This document shows positions 1 through 8,418 of a stretch of DNA of 64,000 nucleotides, piece after piece; position 1 is the stretch's first letter; each line of letters begins with the position of its first letter. A model generated the notes under the pieces. The model saw only the letters and a list, made by a program, of their open reading frames with translations. It made no database searches and was not told the DNA's origin. Both the position numbers and the translations under genes were made by a program. Source of the stretch: a bacterium (GTDB taxonomy: Bacteria > Patescibacteriota > Saccharimonadia > Saccharimonadales > Saccharimonadaceae); NCBI GenBank assembly GCA_030530825.1, contig JAUMUF010000001.1, positions 186,001 through 250,000 of the forward strand. Direction: 5' to 3'.

Positions 1-71
1 TAAAATCAAAAACAAAAACTTACAAAAACAAAAAGTTTAGCCATCAGTTATTAGACTTTAAGGAAATTACA

Positions 72-959
72 ATGAAAGAATCAGTTCACATACCAGTTTT
101 ATTAGAAGCCAGTTTGCGAGAAATGCGTCCCAAGAAGGGCGAATCTTATCTCGATTTGACCGCGGGTTATGGCGGGCATGCTGGCGAGTTTTTGCGTATT
201 ACGGGTAATTTCGAAAATTCCGTTCTGGTGGATAGAGATGAAAATGCGATTTTGACCCTTTCGAGATTTAAAGAAAATGGCGTCGAAATTCTCCATATGG
301 ATTTTCTATCTGCTGCGCGTCATCTGATAAAGCAGGGTAGAAAATTTGATTTAATTCTGGCCGACTTGGGCGTTTCTTCTCCGCAACTTGATATTGCGGA
401 AAGGGGATTTTCGTTCCAAAAAGACGGCCCGCTCGATATGAGAATGAATCCGAGCCAAGAAAAAACGGCTTCGAAAATCATAAATTCATATTCGAAAAAA
501 GAATTGATGAGAATTTTGCTGGAATTTGGCGAAGAAAAGCGCGGTTTTGCCGAGCGAATTGTCGATGAGATTATCAAAACTCGCAAAAAAACTCCGCTCA
601 CAACCACTAAGCAGTTGGCTGATTTGATTTTAAGTGTTCATAAGGGTGGATGGCAGAAAACGCATCCAGCGACACGCACCTTTCAGGCGGTTAGAATTGC
701 CGTGAATGAGGAACTTTGGCAAGTTGAAGAAACTCTGAAGCTTTTACCAAAATTACTCAACACAGGCGGCAGGGTTGGAATTATCACTTTCCATAGCCTT
801 GAAGATAAACTTGTTAAGCAATATTTTGCTCAAGATGTCAAAAAGGGCTTGGAGGCGAGTTTTCAAATTCTTACCAAAAAACCACTTGATGGTAGCATTG
901 AAGACGCTCACAATCCGCGAGCACGGAGCGCGAAACTTCGTGTAAGCATTAAGAAATAA
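72..959 (+). CDS. rsmH: 16S rRNA m4C1402 methyltransferase RsmH (MraW)
   Basis: SAM-dependent N4-methyltransferase of 16S rRNA C1402, in the cytoplasm. The 295-residue length fits the family. Visible are the N-terminal HIPVLLEA (residues 6-13), the SAM-binding DLTAGYGGH (28-36), the central ILADLGVSSPQLD and the C-terminal ITFHSLEDKLVK block. The start is set by AAGGA about 8 nt before ATG. It opens a division/wall gene cluster on the plus strand; a preceding gene such as mraZ would lie outside the window. Identification is firm. Confidence 0.97.
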   Translation: MKESVHIPVLLEASLREMRPKKGESYLDLTAGYGGHAGEFLRITGNFENSVLVDRDENAILTLSRFKENGVEILHMDFLSAARHLIKQGRKFDLILADLGVSSPQLDIAERGFSFQKDGPLDMRMNPSQEKTASKIINSYSKKELMRILLEFGEEKRGFAERIVDEIIKTRKKTPLTTTKQLADLILSVHKGGWQKTHPATRTFQAVRIAVNEELWQVEETLKLLPKLLNTGGRVGIITFHSLEDKLVKQYFAQDVKKGLEASFQILTKKPLDGSIEDAHNPRARSAKLRVSIKK

Positions 960-980
960 AAACAAAAAGAAGGAGGCGAA

Positions 981-1046
981 ATGCCAAAATCAATCAAAGT
1001 GAATTACGCTGGACGAAAAGCGGGCGTAAAAGTTCGAATTCGATAA
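981..1046 (+). CDS. 21-residue basic peptide with strong ribosome site
   Basis: A 22-codon frame starts with ATG 981, preceded by AAGGAGGCG at ideal spacing, 21 nt after the rsmH stop, and ends in TAA. The peptide is very basic (starts MPKSIKVNYAGRK, ends VRIR). A GAGCC/GGCTT hairpin followed by a T-run lies right behind it (about 1050-1078), so it may end a short transcript. I do not recognise it. It could be a real microprotein or a translated leader that couples or attenuates downstream expression. The Shine-Dalgarno is the main support. Confidence 0.5.
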   Translation: MPKSIKVNYAGRKAGVKVRIR

Positions 1047-1244
1047 TTTTGAGCCTTTGTGGCTTCGAGATTTTTTGACGGAAGTGATTTTCTTTCGATT
1101 TTTAGGCGCGGAAAAATTATACTGGCCGCTGAGTTTTCGACAAGAGAAGAATTTTTCGTCATAATTCGAAAATAAAAAGAAGATCTGGGTGGATGAAGAA
1201 TAAGTAGTCTGCCCAGCCAAAATATCAACCTAACCAAAAGAAAA
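1047..1244 (+). other. Gap between the 21-codon frame and ftsL-like gene
   Basis: About 200 nt without a convincing gene. It holds a weak terminator-like hairpin (GAGCC, loop, GGCTT, then GATTTTTT) near 1050-1078 and a second imperfect hairpin, CTGGG (about 1187) with CCCAG (about 1215). No clear TTGACA/TATAAT pair was found. It could contain an attenuator or small RNA; nothing more can be supported. Confidence 0.4.
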
Positions 1245-1610
1245 ATGTACCAAAACAGAAATACAGTTTACACTAGTCGTCGCCGACAAGGGTCAGCGCC
1301 CGCGCGGAATTATGGACGCAACAGCAACATAGCAGGATTTCAGCCGAGCGTTAAACTTGGGCCGGTGATGAGTATTTTGTTGATTGTTGGAGTTTTTGCT
1401 TCGCTTGGTTTGATGTATCTTCAAAATATGAACAAGCCCAATGTTTACGGTGCGGAAATTCAAGAGATTGATGAAAGAATCGCTGAGAGTGAGCGGATTA
1501 AGTCTGACCTCGAAGTTGAAAATGCGCGACTCACCTCTTTGAATTCTATTGAAAATAGCCAAGTTGCTCAAAAAATGGTTAAGCCTGCCTCGGTCAATTA
1601 TGCCGAATAA
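1245..1610 (+). CDS. FtsL/DivIC-like divisome protein
   Basis: 121-residue bitopic membrane protein: basic cytosolic tail (1-40), one hydrophobic segment (about 41-60, VMSILLIVGVFASLGLMYLQ) and a heptad-like region (about 70-100) rich in E, I and L. This layout and the slot between rsmH and the division transpeptidase match FtsL, which recruits FtsB/FtsQ/FtsI. Sequence conservation in FtsL is too low for a firm call from motifs alone. The ribosome site is weak (AAAAGAAAA). Position carries most of the assignment. Confidence 0.7.
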   Translation: MYQNRNTVYTSRRRQGSAPARNYGRNSNIAGFQPSVKLGPVMSILLIVGVFASLGLMYLQNMNKPNVYGAEIQEIDERIAESERIKSDLEVENARLTSLNSIENSQVAQKMVKPASVNYAE

Positions 1611-1633
1611 AGTTTATGTTTTTTGAAAAAGTG

Positions 1634-1642
1634 TGGTATAAT
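1634..1642 (+). promoter_or_regulatory. Extended -10 promoter of ftsI, leaderless type
   Basis: TGGTATAAT at 1634-1642 with ATG at 1650, a gap of only 7 nt. Transcription starting 6-8 nt after a -10 hexamer would begin at or next to the start codon. The same sequence and spacing recurs before ftsQ. No good -35 is visible. Confidence 0.65.
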
Positions 1643-1649
1643 TTAAGAT

Positions 1650-3374
1650 ATGAATTCATCTAAAAAAAGTCGAACGGATATTTTGACAATGCTCATTTTG
1701 AGCGCGTTTGTCATCATAGTCGTCCGACTTTTTTTCTTGCAAATTATTGATGGTAAAAAATATCGCACGCTCGCCAACGAATCGCAGATGCGACAGTTTA
1801 ATCTACCGGCAGAGCGTGGGGTTATTTATGTTATGGATGGCAAAAACCCAATTAAATTTGTAATGAATGAGACCGTATATTCTTTGTTTATCGACCCGCA
1901 AATTATCGATGACAAAAAACGGCCAGAAATTATTTCAGAAATGAAAAAAATCGCTGGCGGCAATCTGATAGATAACTTCGAGAATCTTTTTGAAGAAAAA
2001 CAAAGCCGCTACAAAGTTATCGCCAAAAACCTCAATCGTCAGCAGGCTGAAGCCGTAAAAAAGCGAGCATTTTACGGAGTTGGTGTAGTGCCGGAGAGTA
2101 GGCGAGTTTATCCTGAGGGTAATTTGGCGGCGCAAGTCTTGGGATTTGTTAATTTTGAAGGCGGAAAATACGGCATTGAAGAGATTTTCAATCAAGAACT
2201 CTCTGGAAAAAATGGAATGTTGAAAACCACCACTGATGTTTACGGCGGTCGGCTCGGAATAAGAAAAGAAGACGTGAGCGTTCCTGCTCAAAATGGCAAA
2301 AACTTAGTGCTATCAATCGATAGAAATGTTCAATCTCAGTCGGAAAAAATTCTCAAAAAGCAAATGGAAGAAAAGGGAATTAAAAATGGCTCCGTTATTG
2401 TTATGAATCCAGAAAACGGCAAAGTTATGGCGATGGCTAATTTTCCAACTTATCATCCAGCGGAATTTTCTAAAGTTAAGGACGCTAAATTATTTAATAA
2501 TAACACCTTAACTATGCCATATGAGAACGGTTCTGTCATCAAGTCTTTTACGATGGCGATGGGGCTCAATGAAGGCGTTGCGAGTGCTGAAGCCAGATAT
2601 TACAATGTGGATAAAGTTCAGGTTGAAGACCGTACGATCTCCAACGCAGTTAAGGGTTATACTGGAAGTATTACTTTTCAGACCGCAATGAATTATTCGC
2701 TTAACACTGGTATGGTTGAGATTGCTAATAGAATGGGCGGCGGGCGGATTACTCGTGCGTCAAGGGATAAGATTTATGATTATTTCCATAATAAATTTGG
2801 CTTAGGGAAAAAAACAGGTATTGAAATTGTTGAAAACGCCGGAACGATTATTTCACCTGATAAAGTAGAAGGAAACGCTGTTCGATACTCCAATATGACC
2901 TTTGGGCAGGGTATGGATACTACGATGATTCAGGCGGCTACAGGATTTTCTGCACTTGTTAATGGTGGGACGCTTTATAAATCAAGTGTTATTGCGGGTG
3001 AGATTAAAGATGATGAGTTCATCAAAAAAGAGGCAGAAATTCGAAGTAAAGATGTGATTTCGAAGGGATCAAGCGAGCAAATTAAAGATATCTTAATCAA
3101 TGCCAGAAGGAGCGCTCATGGAGCAGATCTACCAGAATATAGAGTGGGTGGCAAAACAGGAACTTCCGAAACATTAATTAACGGAAAATACGCACAGAAT
3201 CAGACAATCGGAAGTTATTTAGGATTTGGTGGAAATTCTCAGGCAAAATTTGTTATAATGGTAGCAGTGTGGGGCGAAGGCCAAAATCTCCAAGGTCACG
3301 CTGACGCACAACCAATTTTTACAGAAATTTCCAACTGGATGCTTCACTACTTAAAAATCAACCCGAAAGGATAA
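1650..3374 (+). CDS. ftsI: Division transpeptidase, class B PBP (FtsI/PbpB-like)
   Basis: 574-residue penicillin-binding protein that crosslinks septal peptidoglycan outside the membrane. Order: N-terminal membrane anchor (about 13-32), dimerisation region with ERGVIY (about 55-60), transpeptidase with active-site SVIK (295-298), SLN (350-352) and KTG (502-504). The usual proline-rich surroundings of the SxxK motif (PGSTFKP) are changed to NGSVIKS, a family-internal oddity. The gene starts 7 nt after an extended -10 with no Shine-Dalgarno, so a leaderless transcript is likely. mraY follows after 6 nt. Confidence 0.93.
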   Translation: MNSSKKSRTDILTMLILSAFVIIVVRLFFLQIIDGKKYRTLANESQMRQFNLPAERGVIYVMDGKNPIKFVMNETVYSLFIDPQIIDDKKRPEIISEMKKIAGGNLIDNFENLFEEKQSRYKVIAKNLNRQQAEAVKKRAFYGVGVVPESRRVYPEGNLAAQVLGFVNFEGGKYGIEEIFNQELSGKNGMLKTTTDVYGGRLGIRKEDVSVPAQNGKNLVLSIDRNVQSQSEKILKKQMEEKGIKNGSVIVMNPENGKVMAMANFPTYHPAEFSKVKDAKLFNNNTLTMPYENGSVIKSFTMAMGLNEGVASAEARYYNVDKVQVEDRTISNAVKGYTGSITFQTAMNYSLNTGMVEIANRMGGGRITRASRDKIYDYFHNKFGLGKKTGIEIVENAGTIISPDKVEGNAVRYSNMTFGQGMDTTMIQAATGFSALVNGGTLYKSSVIAGEIKDDEFIKKEAEIRSKDVISKGSSEQIKDILINARRSAHGADLPEYRVGGKTGTSETLINGKYAQNQTIGSYLGFGGNSQAKFVIMVAVWGEGQNLQGHADAQPIFTEISNWMLHYLKINPKG

Positions 3375-3380
3375 TTAATC

Positions 3381-4412
3381 ATGGAAAGAATCACTCACGC
3401 ACTCATAACTTCAGCAATATTTTCACTCAGTGGATTTGTTTTGGCGATGCTTTTGACGCCAGTTTACACATATTTTGCGTATAAATATAAATTCTGGAAA
3501 AAGCAAAAAACGGCTTCTGTTACAGGTGAAAAATTAAAAGTTGTGTCAAAACTTCACGCCAAAAAAATCGCACGCAATATCCCGACGATGGCAGGCATCA
3601 TTGGTGTTGTGGCGGTGATAATTTTGACGTTTATTTTTAATCTTGATAGGGGTCAAACTTGGCTTCCTTTGGCTGGACTTGTGGGTGGTGCTGGTATTGG
3701 TTTGATTGACGACATTCTCAATGTTTGGGGCGCGGATCGTAAGAATGCGGGGCTTCGTGCGCCGATAAAATTTGTGATGATTATTGGTGTTGGCGTGATT
3801 TTGGGATGGTTTTTTCATTCCAAGTTGGGCTTCACATCGCTTCATATTCCGTTTATGGGCAATATTGATATAAAGTGGCTAATGATTCCGCTATTCGCAT
3901 TTGCCGTGGTAGCAACATCTAATGCGGTTAATATTTCTGATGGATTGGATGGTCTGGCTGGCGGACTTTTGATGGCTTCTTTTTCTGCCTTTGGTGTGAT
4001 TGCGATGATTCAGGGTCAATATAATTTAGCGGTTTTTTGCTTTACTGCTACGGGTGCTTTGCTGGCGTATATCTGGTTTAATGTTTTTCCTGCAAGGTTC
4101 TTTATGGGTGACGTGGGGAGTTTTGCTTGGGGTACGACGCTTGGTGTGGTAGCGATGTTGACTAATTCGCTTCTACTTCTTCCTGTGATTGGTGCGATTT
4201 TTGTGATTGAAGGTGCTTCTTCGGCAATTCAGATTCTTTCGAAAAAACTCAGAAATGGCAAAAAAGTTTTCATTGCGGCGCCATTTCATCATCATCTCGA
4301 GGCAAAGGGCTGGGAAGAGACCAAGATTACGATGCGATTTTGGGTTTTGGCGGCAGCATTGGCGTTTATCGGTATTGTTTTGGCCTTGGCGGAAAGTAGG
4401 TTTGGCAAATAA
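3381..4412 (+). CDS. mraY: Phospho-N-acetylmuramoyl-pentapeptide transferase MraY
   Basis: Integral membrane enzyme making lipid I from UDP-MurNAc-pentapeptide and undecaprenyl phosphate. 343 residues with many hydrophobic segments. Conserved blocks: LIDD (108-111), NAVNISDGLDGLAGG (181-195), FMGDVGS (241-247) and the histidine block PFHHHLEAKGW (301-311). AAGGA precedes the ATG. Its TAA overlaps the ATG of ftsW (TAATG), implying coupled translation. Confidence 0.97.
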   Translation: MERITHALITSAIFSLSGFVLAMLLTPVYTYFAYKYKFWKKQKTASVTGEKLKVVSKLHAKKIARNIPTMAGIIGVVAVIILTFIFNLDRGQTWLPLAGLVGGAGIGLIDDILNVWGADRKNAGLRAPIKFVMIIGVGVILGWFFHSKLGFTSLHIPFMGNIDIKWLMIPLFAFAVVATSNAVNISDGLDGLAGGLLMASFSAFGVIAMIQGQYNLAVFCFTATGALLAYIWFNVFPARFFMGDVGSFAWGTTLGVVAMLTNSLLLLPVIGAIFVIEGASSAIQILSKKLRNGKKVFIAAPFHHHLEAKGWEETKITMRFWVLAAALAFIGIVLALAESRFGK

Positions 4413-5977
4413 TGGAACGAAATCGCCGCGACTATTGTCGAAGTGGTTCGCTGGGATTGAAGAATTCTAGTGGAGTTGAATCTGAGGCGCTTCGTCTCTT
4501 GGCTGGTTTTGAAACGGATATGAAAAAGCACGGCGTTATCTTTGCGGCAATTCAGATTTTTCAAGATAATTTTAGGAAAAATGGATTTTTGCGGGGACTT
4601 GGCGTTTTGGCTTTGATATTTTGGCGTAATCTCGTGGTTCAGCCTTTTGAAAAATTACGTGAAGAACTTCGAAAAGAAAATTCTAAGCGCCTCAACATTG
4701 ATGGTTTTCAGAATGTTCGTAAACACCGTCCAGATTATATGATTCCACTTCTTGCTGGGCTTTTGATGATTATTGGGCTTGTTTTGATGTATTCTCTCAG
4801 TCCGCAGTGGGCTAAGTTTCAGAATCAATCTTATGGTCATGAATTTGGCGAGTATCACTTTTTTAACCGTCAGATTTTGATGTATGGGGTTGGGATTCTT
4901 GCCTTTGGGTTTTTTGCTCGGACTTCGCTTGGATTTTTCTATAAACATTCGGGTAAATTTTTGGCGGTTGGTATTGCGGCTTGTTTAATTTTGTTTGGGC
5001 TTGGATTTATGGAGATAATTTCCAAGCAGAATATTCCGCTTGCTAAGTGCGAGAAGGGTGCTTGTCGTTGGCTTGAAGCCGGGATTAGTATCCAGCCTGC
5101 GGAACTTATTAAATTTGGTGTTCTGATTGCGCTATCAGTATTTTTAGGTATAAAAATTAAAGAAAAGCGTGTCAATAACTGGAAGGAATCAATTCTGCCT
5201 AGCGTATTTTTGGTTGCAGTGATGGTGGCTCTGATTGCGTTTCCGCCCCAAAAGGATCTTGGTACGGCAATGTCAGCGTTGGCGATTGTGGCTTTTCAGT
5301 TCTTTGTGGCAGGTATAAATAAGCGTAATATTTCAATTTTTGGAGTGCTTGCTTTAATTGGCGTTGTTGGATTTATTGTGATGGCGCCTCACCGCTTAGA
5401 GCGAATTTCAACCTTCAGTAAACAAGAAGACTGCTCCAATCTGGAAAGTAGTGAAAAGCGTGAAGAGTATCAAATCTGTCGTGCTAAAATTGCGGCTGGC
5501 TCTGGTGGACTGCTTGGGCTTGGTATTGGTCGCAGTGTCTCAACGGCTGGATACTTACCAGAAATGATTAACGACTCGATTTTTGCTGCCATGGGTGAGA
5601 TTGTTGGATTTGTCGGTCTTTTGGCGGTGCTGGCAATTTATCTTGGATTGATATACAGGATACTTCGAATTTCTAATTTTATGGAAAATCCTGCCACCAG
5701 AATCCTGTCCGCTGGCATAGCGGGATGGTTTGCGGTTCACACTTTAATGAATATTGCTGCGATTATCGGTATTATTCCGTTGACCGGTATAACTATCCCA
5801 CTGATTTCTTACGGTGGTACTAGTATTGTTGTGATTTCGAGTATTTTAGGCCTTGCGTTTAATGCATCTGGCTACACCACATTTTCGAAAAAGATTTATA
5901 AGGAGGCAGAAGATGAAAATCTTGGCAGTCGGCGGCGGGTCAGGCGGTCACGTGATTCCCGTCGTGGCAGTTTTTAA
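4412..5977 (+). CDS. ftsW: Septal peptidoglycan polymerase FtsW
   Basis: SEDS-family glycosyltransferase that partners the division PBP. The conserved core begins near residue 105 (RKHRPDYMIPLLAG) and contains GLLGLGIGRS, PEMINDSIFAAMGEIVGF and, near the end, PLTGITIPLISYGGTS. The annotated start (ATG overlapping the mraY stop) adds about 100 residues with one extra hydrophobic stretch (GFLRGLGVLALIFW), so the true start is uncertain; Met37 is an alternative. The 3' end overlaps murG by 65 nt, giving an arginine-rich tail. Confidence 0.93.
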   Translation: MERNRRDYCRSGSLGLKNSSGVESEALRLLAGFETDMKKHGVIFAAIQIFQDNFRKNGFLRGLGVLALIFWRNLVVQPFEKLREELRKENSKRLNIDGFQNVRKHRPDYMIPLLAGLLMIIGLVLMYSLSPQWAKFQNQSYGHEFGEYHFFNRQILMYGVGILAFGFFARTSLGFFYKHSGKFLAVGIAACLILFGLGFMEIISKQNIPLAKCEKGACRWLEAGISIQPAELIKFGVLIALSVFLGIKIKEKRVNNWKESILPSVFLVAVMVALIAFPPQKDLGTAMSALAIVAFQFFVAGINKRNISIFGVLALIGVVGFIVMAPHRLERISTFSKQEDCSNLESSEKREEYQICRAKIAAGSGGLLGLGIGRSVSTAGYLPEMINDSIFAAMGEIVGFVGLLAVLAIYLGLIYRILRISNFMENPATRILSAGIAGWFAVHTLMNIAAIIGIIPLTGITIPLISYGGTSIVVISSILGLAFNASGYTTFSKKIYKEAEDENLGSRRRVRRSRDSRRGSF

Positions 5978-7094
5978 GGAAATTTTGAAAAAGAACCCAC
6001 ATGTAAAATTAGAGTTTTGGTGCGATAAAAAATTCTATCCTCAGGCATCTAAAATTATGCGCGGAGAATTTGGCGAGAGTGTTAAAATTTCTAAAATCTC
6101 TAGCGGTAAATTTCGAAGGTATACTCATTTAACATTGCTCCAGCACTTGATGATACCTGGGATTGTTTTTGGTAATTTTTTTGATATTTTTAAGAATTTA
6201 TTTGGCCTAGTTCAGGCAATTTTAAAGTTGATTTTGAGCAGACCTGATGTGGTTTTTTGTAAAGGCGGATTTGTCTGCGTTCCGGCTGGGATTGCAGCTT
6301 GGATTTTGCGAATACCGATTGTAATCCACGATTCTGACGCTCATGCTGGTCTGGCTAATAGGATCTTATCTAAATTTGCTAAAAAAATTGCAACAGGTGC
6401 TCCTTTAGAATTTTATAACTATCCGCCTGAGATTTCGCAATATGTTGGTATTCCGGTTTTACCAGAGTTCAAGAAGTATACGGAAGAAGAGTGTGCAAAA
6501 TTCAAGCAAGAATTAGGCTTTGATCAAAATAAAAAGTTGGTTGTGGTTACGGGCGGAGGCTTGGGTGCTGCGAGAATAAATAATGCTATCGTCGATCAAG
6601 GCGCTGTTTTAACCCGAGAAGCGCAAGTTATGTTGATTTCTGGTGTTGGACAGTATCAGGATCTACTTCCAAAAACTAGAAGTTTATCGCAAGATTTTAT
6701 CCTAAAGGACTTCGTGGCTAAGGATATGTGGAAGTTTCTGGCTGCCGCTGATTTGGTGGTGGCTCGTGCTGGCGCAACTTCTAATCTTGAACTTGCTGCA
6801 CTTGCCAAGCCTACGATTCTTGTACCTAACGCTCGCCTAACGGGCGGCCATCAAGTTAAAAACGCCCAAGTTTATGCTAAAAGTGGGGCAGTTGAAATTA
6901 TTTCTGATGACGAGATTGAAGATTCTCCGCAAATTCTTTCAAAGAAAATCCTTGAAGTTTTGTCTGATAATGAGAAAATGCTTGAACTTTCAGAGAATTT
7001 TGCTCGATTCGCCAAGCCTGATTCGGCCAAAGATGTAGCGGAGATTGTGATTTCTGCGCGCAAAATTCGTAAAAATAAAACGCTTGTGGTATAA
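5913..7094 (+). CDS. murG: Lipid II synthase MurG
   Basis: UDP-GlcNAc:lipid I GlcNAc transferase, peripheral on the inner membrane face; it finishes lipid II. ATG 5913 is chosen because AAGGAGG lies 6-8 nt upstream and the protein then begins directly with the family N-terminus, GGGSGGHVIPVV at about 6-17. Further motifs: the VTGGGLGAARIN nucleotide-binding stretch and RAGATSNLELAALAKPTILVP near the UDP-GlcNAc site. 393 residues. The start lies inside ftsW. Confidence 0.96.
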   Translation: MKILAVGGGSGGHVIPVVAVFKEILKKNPHVKLEFWCDKKFYPQASKIMRGEFGESVKISKISSGKFRRYTHLTLLQHLMIPGIVFGNFFDIFKNLFGLVQAILKLILSRPDVVFCKGGFVCVPAGIAAWILRIPIVIHDSDAHAGLANRILSKFAKKIATGAPLEFYNYPPEISQYVGIPVLPEFKKYTEEECAKFKQELGFDQNKKLVVVTGGGLGAARINNAIVDQGAVLTREAQVMLISGVGQYQDLLPKTRSLSQDFILKDFVAKDMWKFLAAADLVVARAGATSNLELAALAKPTILVPNARLTGGHQVKNAQVYAKSGAVEIISDDEIEDSPQILSKKILEVLSDNEKMLELSENFARFAKPDSAKDVAEIVISARKIRKNKTLVV

Positions 7095-7095
7095 T
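7087..7095 (+). promoter_or_regulatory. Extended -10 promoter of ftsQ, leaderless type
   Basis: TGGTATAAT at 7087-7095 overlaps the last codons of murG; ATG of ftsQ is at 7103, a gap of 7 nt. It repeats the ftsI promoter almost letter for letter (TGTGGTATAAT, then a TTTAAG stretch). Confidence 0.65.
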
Positions 7096-7102
7096 ATTTA
7101 AG

Positions 7103-7975
7103 ATGAAACAGGGCGAAGAAAGACCGCTTTCGCGGCGAGAGAGAAGGGCGCAGATTTTGGAGTCGCAGGGTGGGGCGGCTGAATTTTCGCGTGGGAAAAC
7201 TCTTTCTCGCCCAGAAAAACCTCTCGCTCGAGCAGAGAATCGCAAGTTGATTTTGCGTCGTCGTAAGATTGGTGGATTTTTCTTTTGGCTGTTGGGGGCT
7301 TCAATTTTTATTTTGGTGCTTTTATGGCAATTGGTAGCCGATATATCGGTTGTAGATAGTAAAGGGCGGAGTCTGGATAAAAAATACGCCCAATCGATAG
7401 AAAAATATTATCAAAGGCAGCCTTTCGAAAGGGTGATTTCTCAACTTAAGAAGCAAGACTTGCTTGTGTCTGTTCAGAGAGATTTTTCTGAGATCTTGGA
7501 CATTTCGGATATAAAATTCCAGAGTTTTGGTCGCTATAAATTCGAGTTAAAAATGCGACAAGCCGTGGCAGTTTGGGGGATTGGCGGTAAAAAACTATTC
7601 GTTGATGAAAATGGCGTTGCTTTTGAGAACAATTTTGCGGAAGAGCCCGCCTTGAAAATTACCGATGAGGGTATTCAAAATGCCGGTGGCGGAGTTGCAG
7701 TGGCGAGTAGCGGATTTATGCGATTTATTGGTAGACTGATTTCATTTGCTGGGGGTGCAGGCTTAAAAATTTCTAGCATAAAAATACCTGCCAACACTTT
7801 GCGTCAAGTTGAAGTCTCTTTTGAGGGGCTATCTTATCCGGTAAGATTTTCTAGTGTTGAGTCGGCAGAAGGGCAAATTGCAAACCTTAAGCGTTCGATT
7901 AACTATTTCTCTGCTCACGGTCAAACGCCGCAATACCTCGACTTGCGTGTTGAGGGCAAGGCGTATTACAAGTAG
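7103..7975 (+). CDS. ftsQ: Divisome protein FtsQ/DivIB
   Basis: 290-residue bitopic protein: a basic cytosolic tail of about 55 residues, one membrane helix (about 58-80, FFFWLLGASIFILVLLW) and an extracytoplasmic part with a POTRA-like region (PFERVISQLKKQDLL) and a beta domain, as in FtsQ/DivIB. Its place at the end of a dcw cluster fits. No Shine-Dalgarno; an extended -10 sits 7 nt before the ATG. ftsA/ftsZ do not follow; a phage-like element lies immediately downstream. Confidence 0.85.
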   Translation: MKQGEERPLSRRERRAQILESQGGAAEFSRGKTLSRPEKPLARAENRKLILRRRKIGGFFFWLLGASIFILVLLWQLVADISVVDSKGRSLDKKYAQSIEKYYQRQPFERVISQLKKQDLLVSVQRDFSEILDISDIKFQSFGRYKFELKMRQAVAVWGIGGKKLFVDENGVAFENNFAEEPALKITDEGIQNAGGGVAVASSGFMRFIGRLISFAGGAGLKISSIKIPANTLRQVEVSFEGLSYPVRFSSVESAEGQIANLKRSINYFSAHGQTPQYLDLRVEGKAYYK

Positions 7976-7994
7976 AGAGTATTACAGTCTGCTC

Positions 7995-8011
7995 TTTGTT
8001 CGCTTTTTGTT
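7995..8011 (-). repeat. 17-nt phage leader element, copy 1
   Basis: On the minus strand this reads AACAAAAAGCGAACAAA, identical to 13014-13030 (minus) and 13738-13754 (plus), which lie in leaders of two coat-like genes. This copy lies 20 nt after ftsQ with no coat gene behind it, so it may be a leftover of an earlier insertion or part of an attachment region. Confidence 0.6.
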
Positions 8012-8285
8012 CTTACAGTAAAGAGCAATGAAAAGGGCTTATACTCCTTTAGGGAATGTTTGCCAATTATCATATAGATCTTGATATTCCCTTATTAGGG
8101 CTATCGTTGTTGCTGGAATAAGGCTGGAGATTTATAAATACAGATATGTCCAAAAATACATCTGAAATTTCGATCGTAAATTTACAATATAATTTGTGCG
8201 ACATATAAAAATGAAGTTCTACCGTATATTAATTATTTAAAAATAATCTGTTATGAATACTTAATCATGGATTAGAATATATGTT

Positions 8286-8305
8286 TATGTCGTAAAAGAT
8301 ATATT
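8286..8305 (+). repeat. 20-nt direct repeat, left copy (candidate attL)
   Basis: TATGTCGTAAAAGATATATT matches 13364-13383 (TATGTCGCAAAAGATATATT) at 19 of 20 positions in the same orientation. Recombination between the two would release a 5,078-bp circle carrying all minus-strand phage genes, a normal inovirus genome size. Alternatively both are binding sites of one regulator. Confidence 0.5.
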
Positions 8306-8385
8306 TACAAAAGGCAAAAATATGTTATAATAACATAAGCATAACAGATAAGGGCAGTGTATATTATAACATATTTTAAGGCAAA

Positions 8386-8411
8386 AAAATGTGTTGTAAA
8401 ATTTACAACAC
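8386..8411 (-). terminator. Terminator of the phage minus-strand operon
   Basis: Perfect arms GTGTTGTAAA and TTTACAACAC separated by 1 nt (8391-8411), followed on the minus strand by ATTTTTTT. It lies just after the moron gene. Confidence 0.8.
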
Positions 8412-8418
8412 GGTTATT

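Larger units (their letters stand above)
7976..8418. other. 443-nt gene-free left flank of the phage-like element
   Basis: No supportable gene. It contains a 7-bp stem GCTCTTT/AAAGAGC (7991-8028) just after ftsQ, a copy of the 17-nt element also found in the phage coat leaders (7995-8011), a 13-nt half-site TTGTGCGACATAT (8194-8206) and a 20-nt site (8286-8305), both shared with the phage divergent promoter. TATGTTAT/ATAACATA inverted repeats occur near 8322-8338, and the phage operon terminator is at 8386-8411. A boundary or attachment region is the likely role. Confidence 0.6.

Noticed and set aside
8355-8383. dif-like XerCD site (TGTATATTAT core) at the left phage flank
   Set aside because: The core matches E. 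coli dif by about 10 nt but the XerC arm does not, and no second copy was found at the right end.
7976-8418. A coding gene in the left phage flank
   Set aside because: All frames are short and lack ribosome sites; only repeats and hairpins are supportable.
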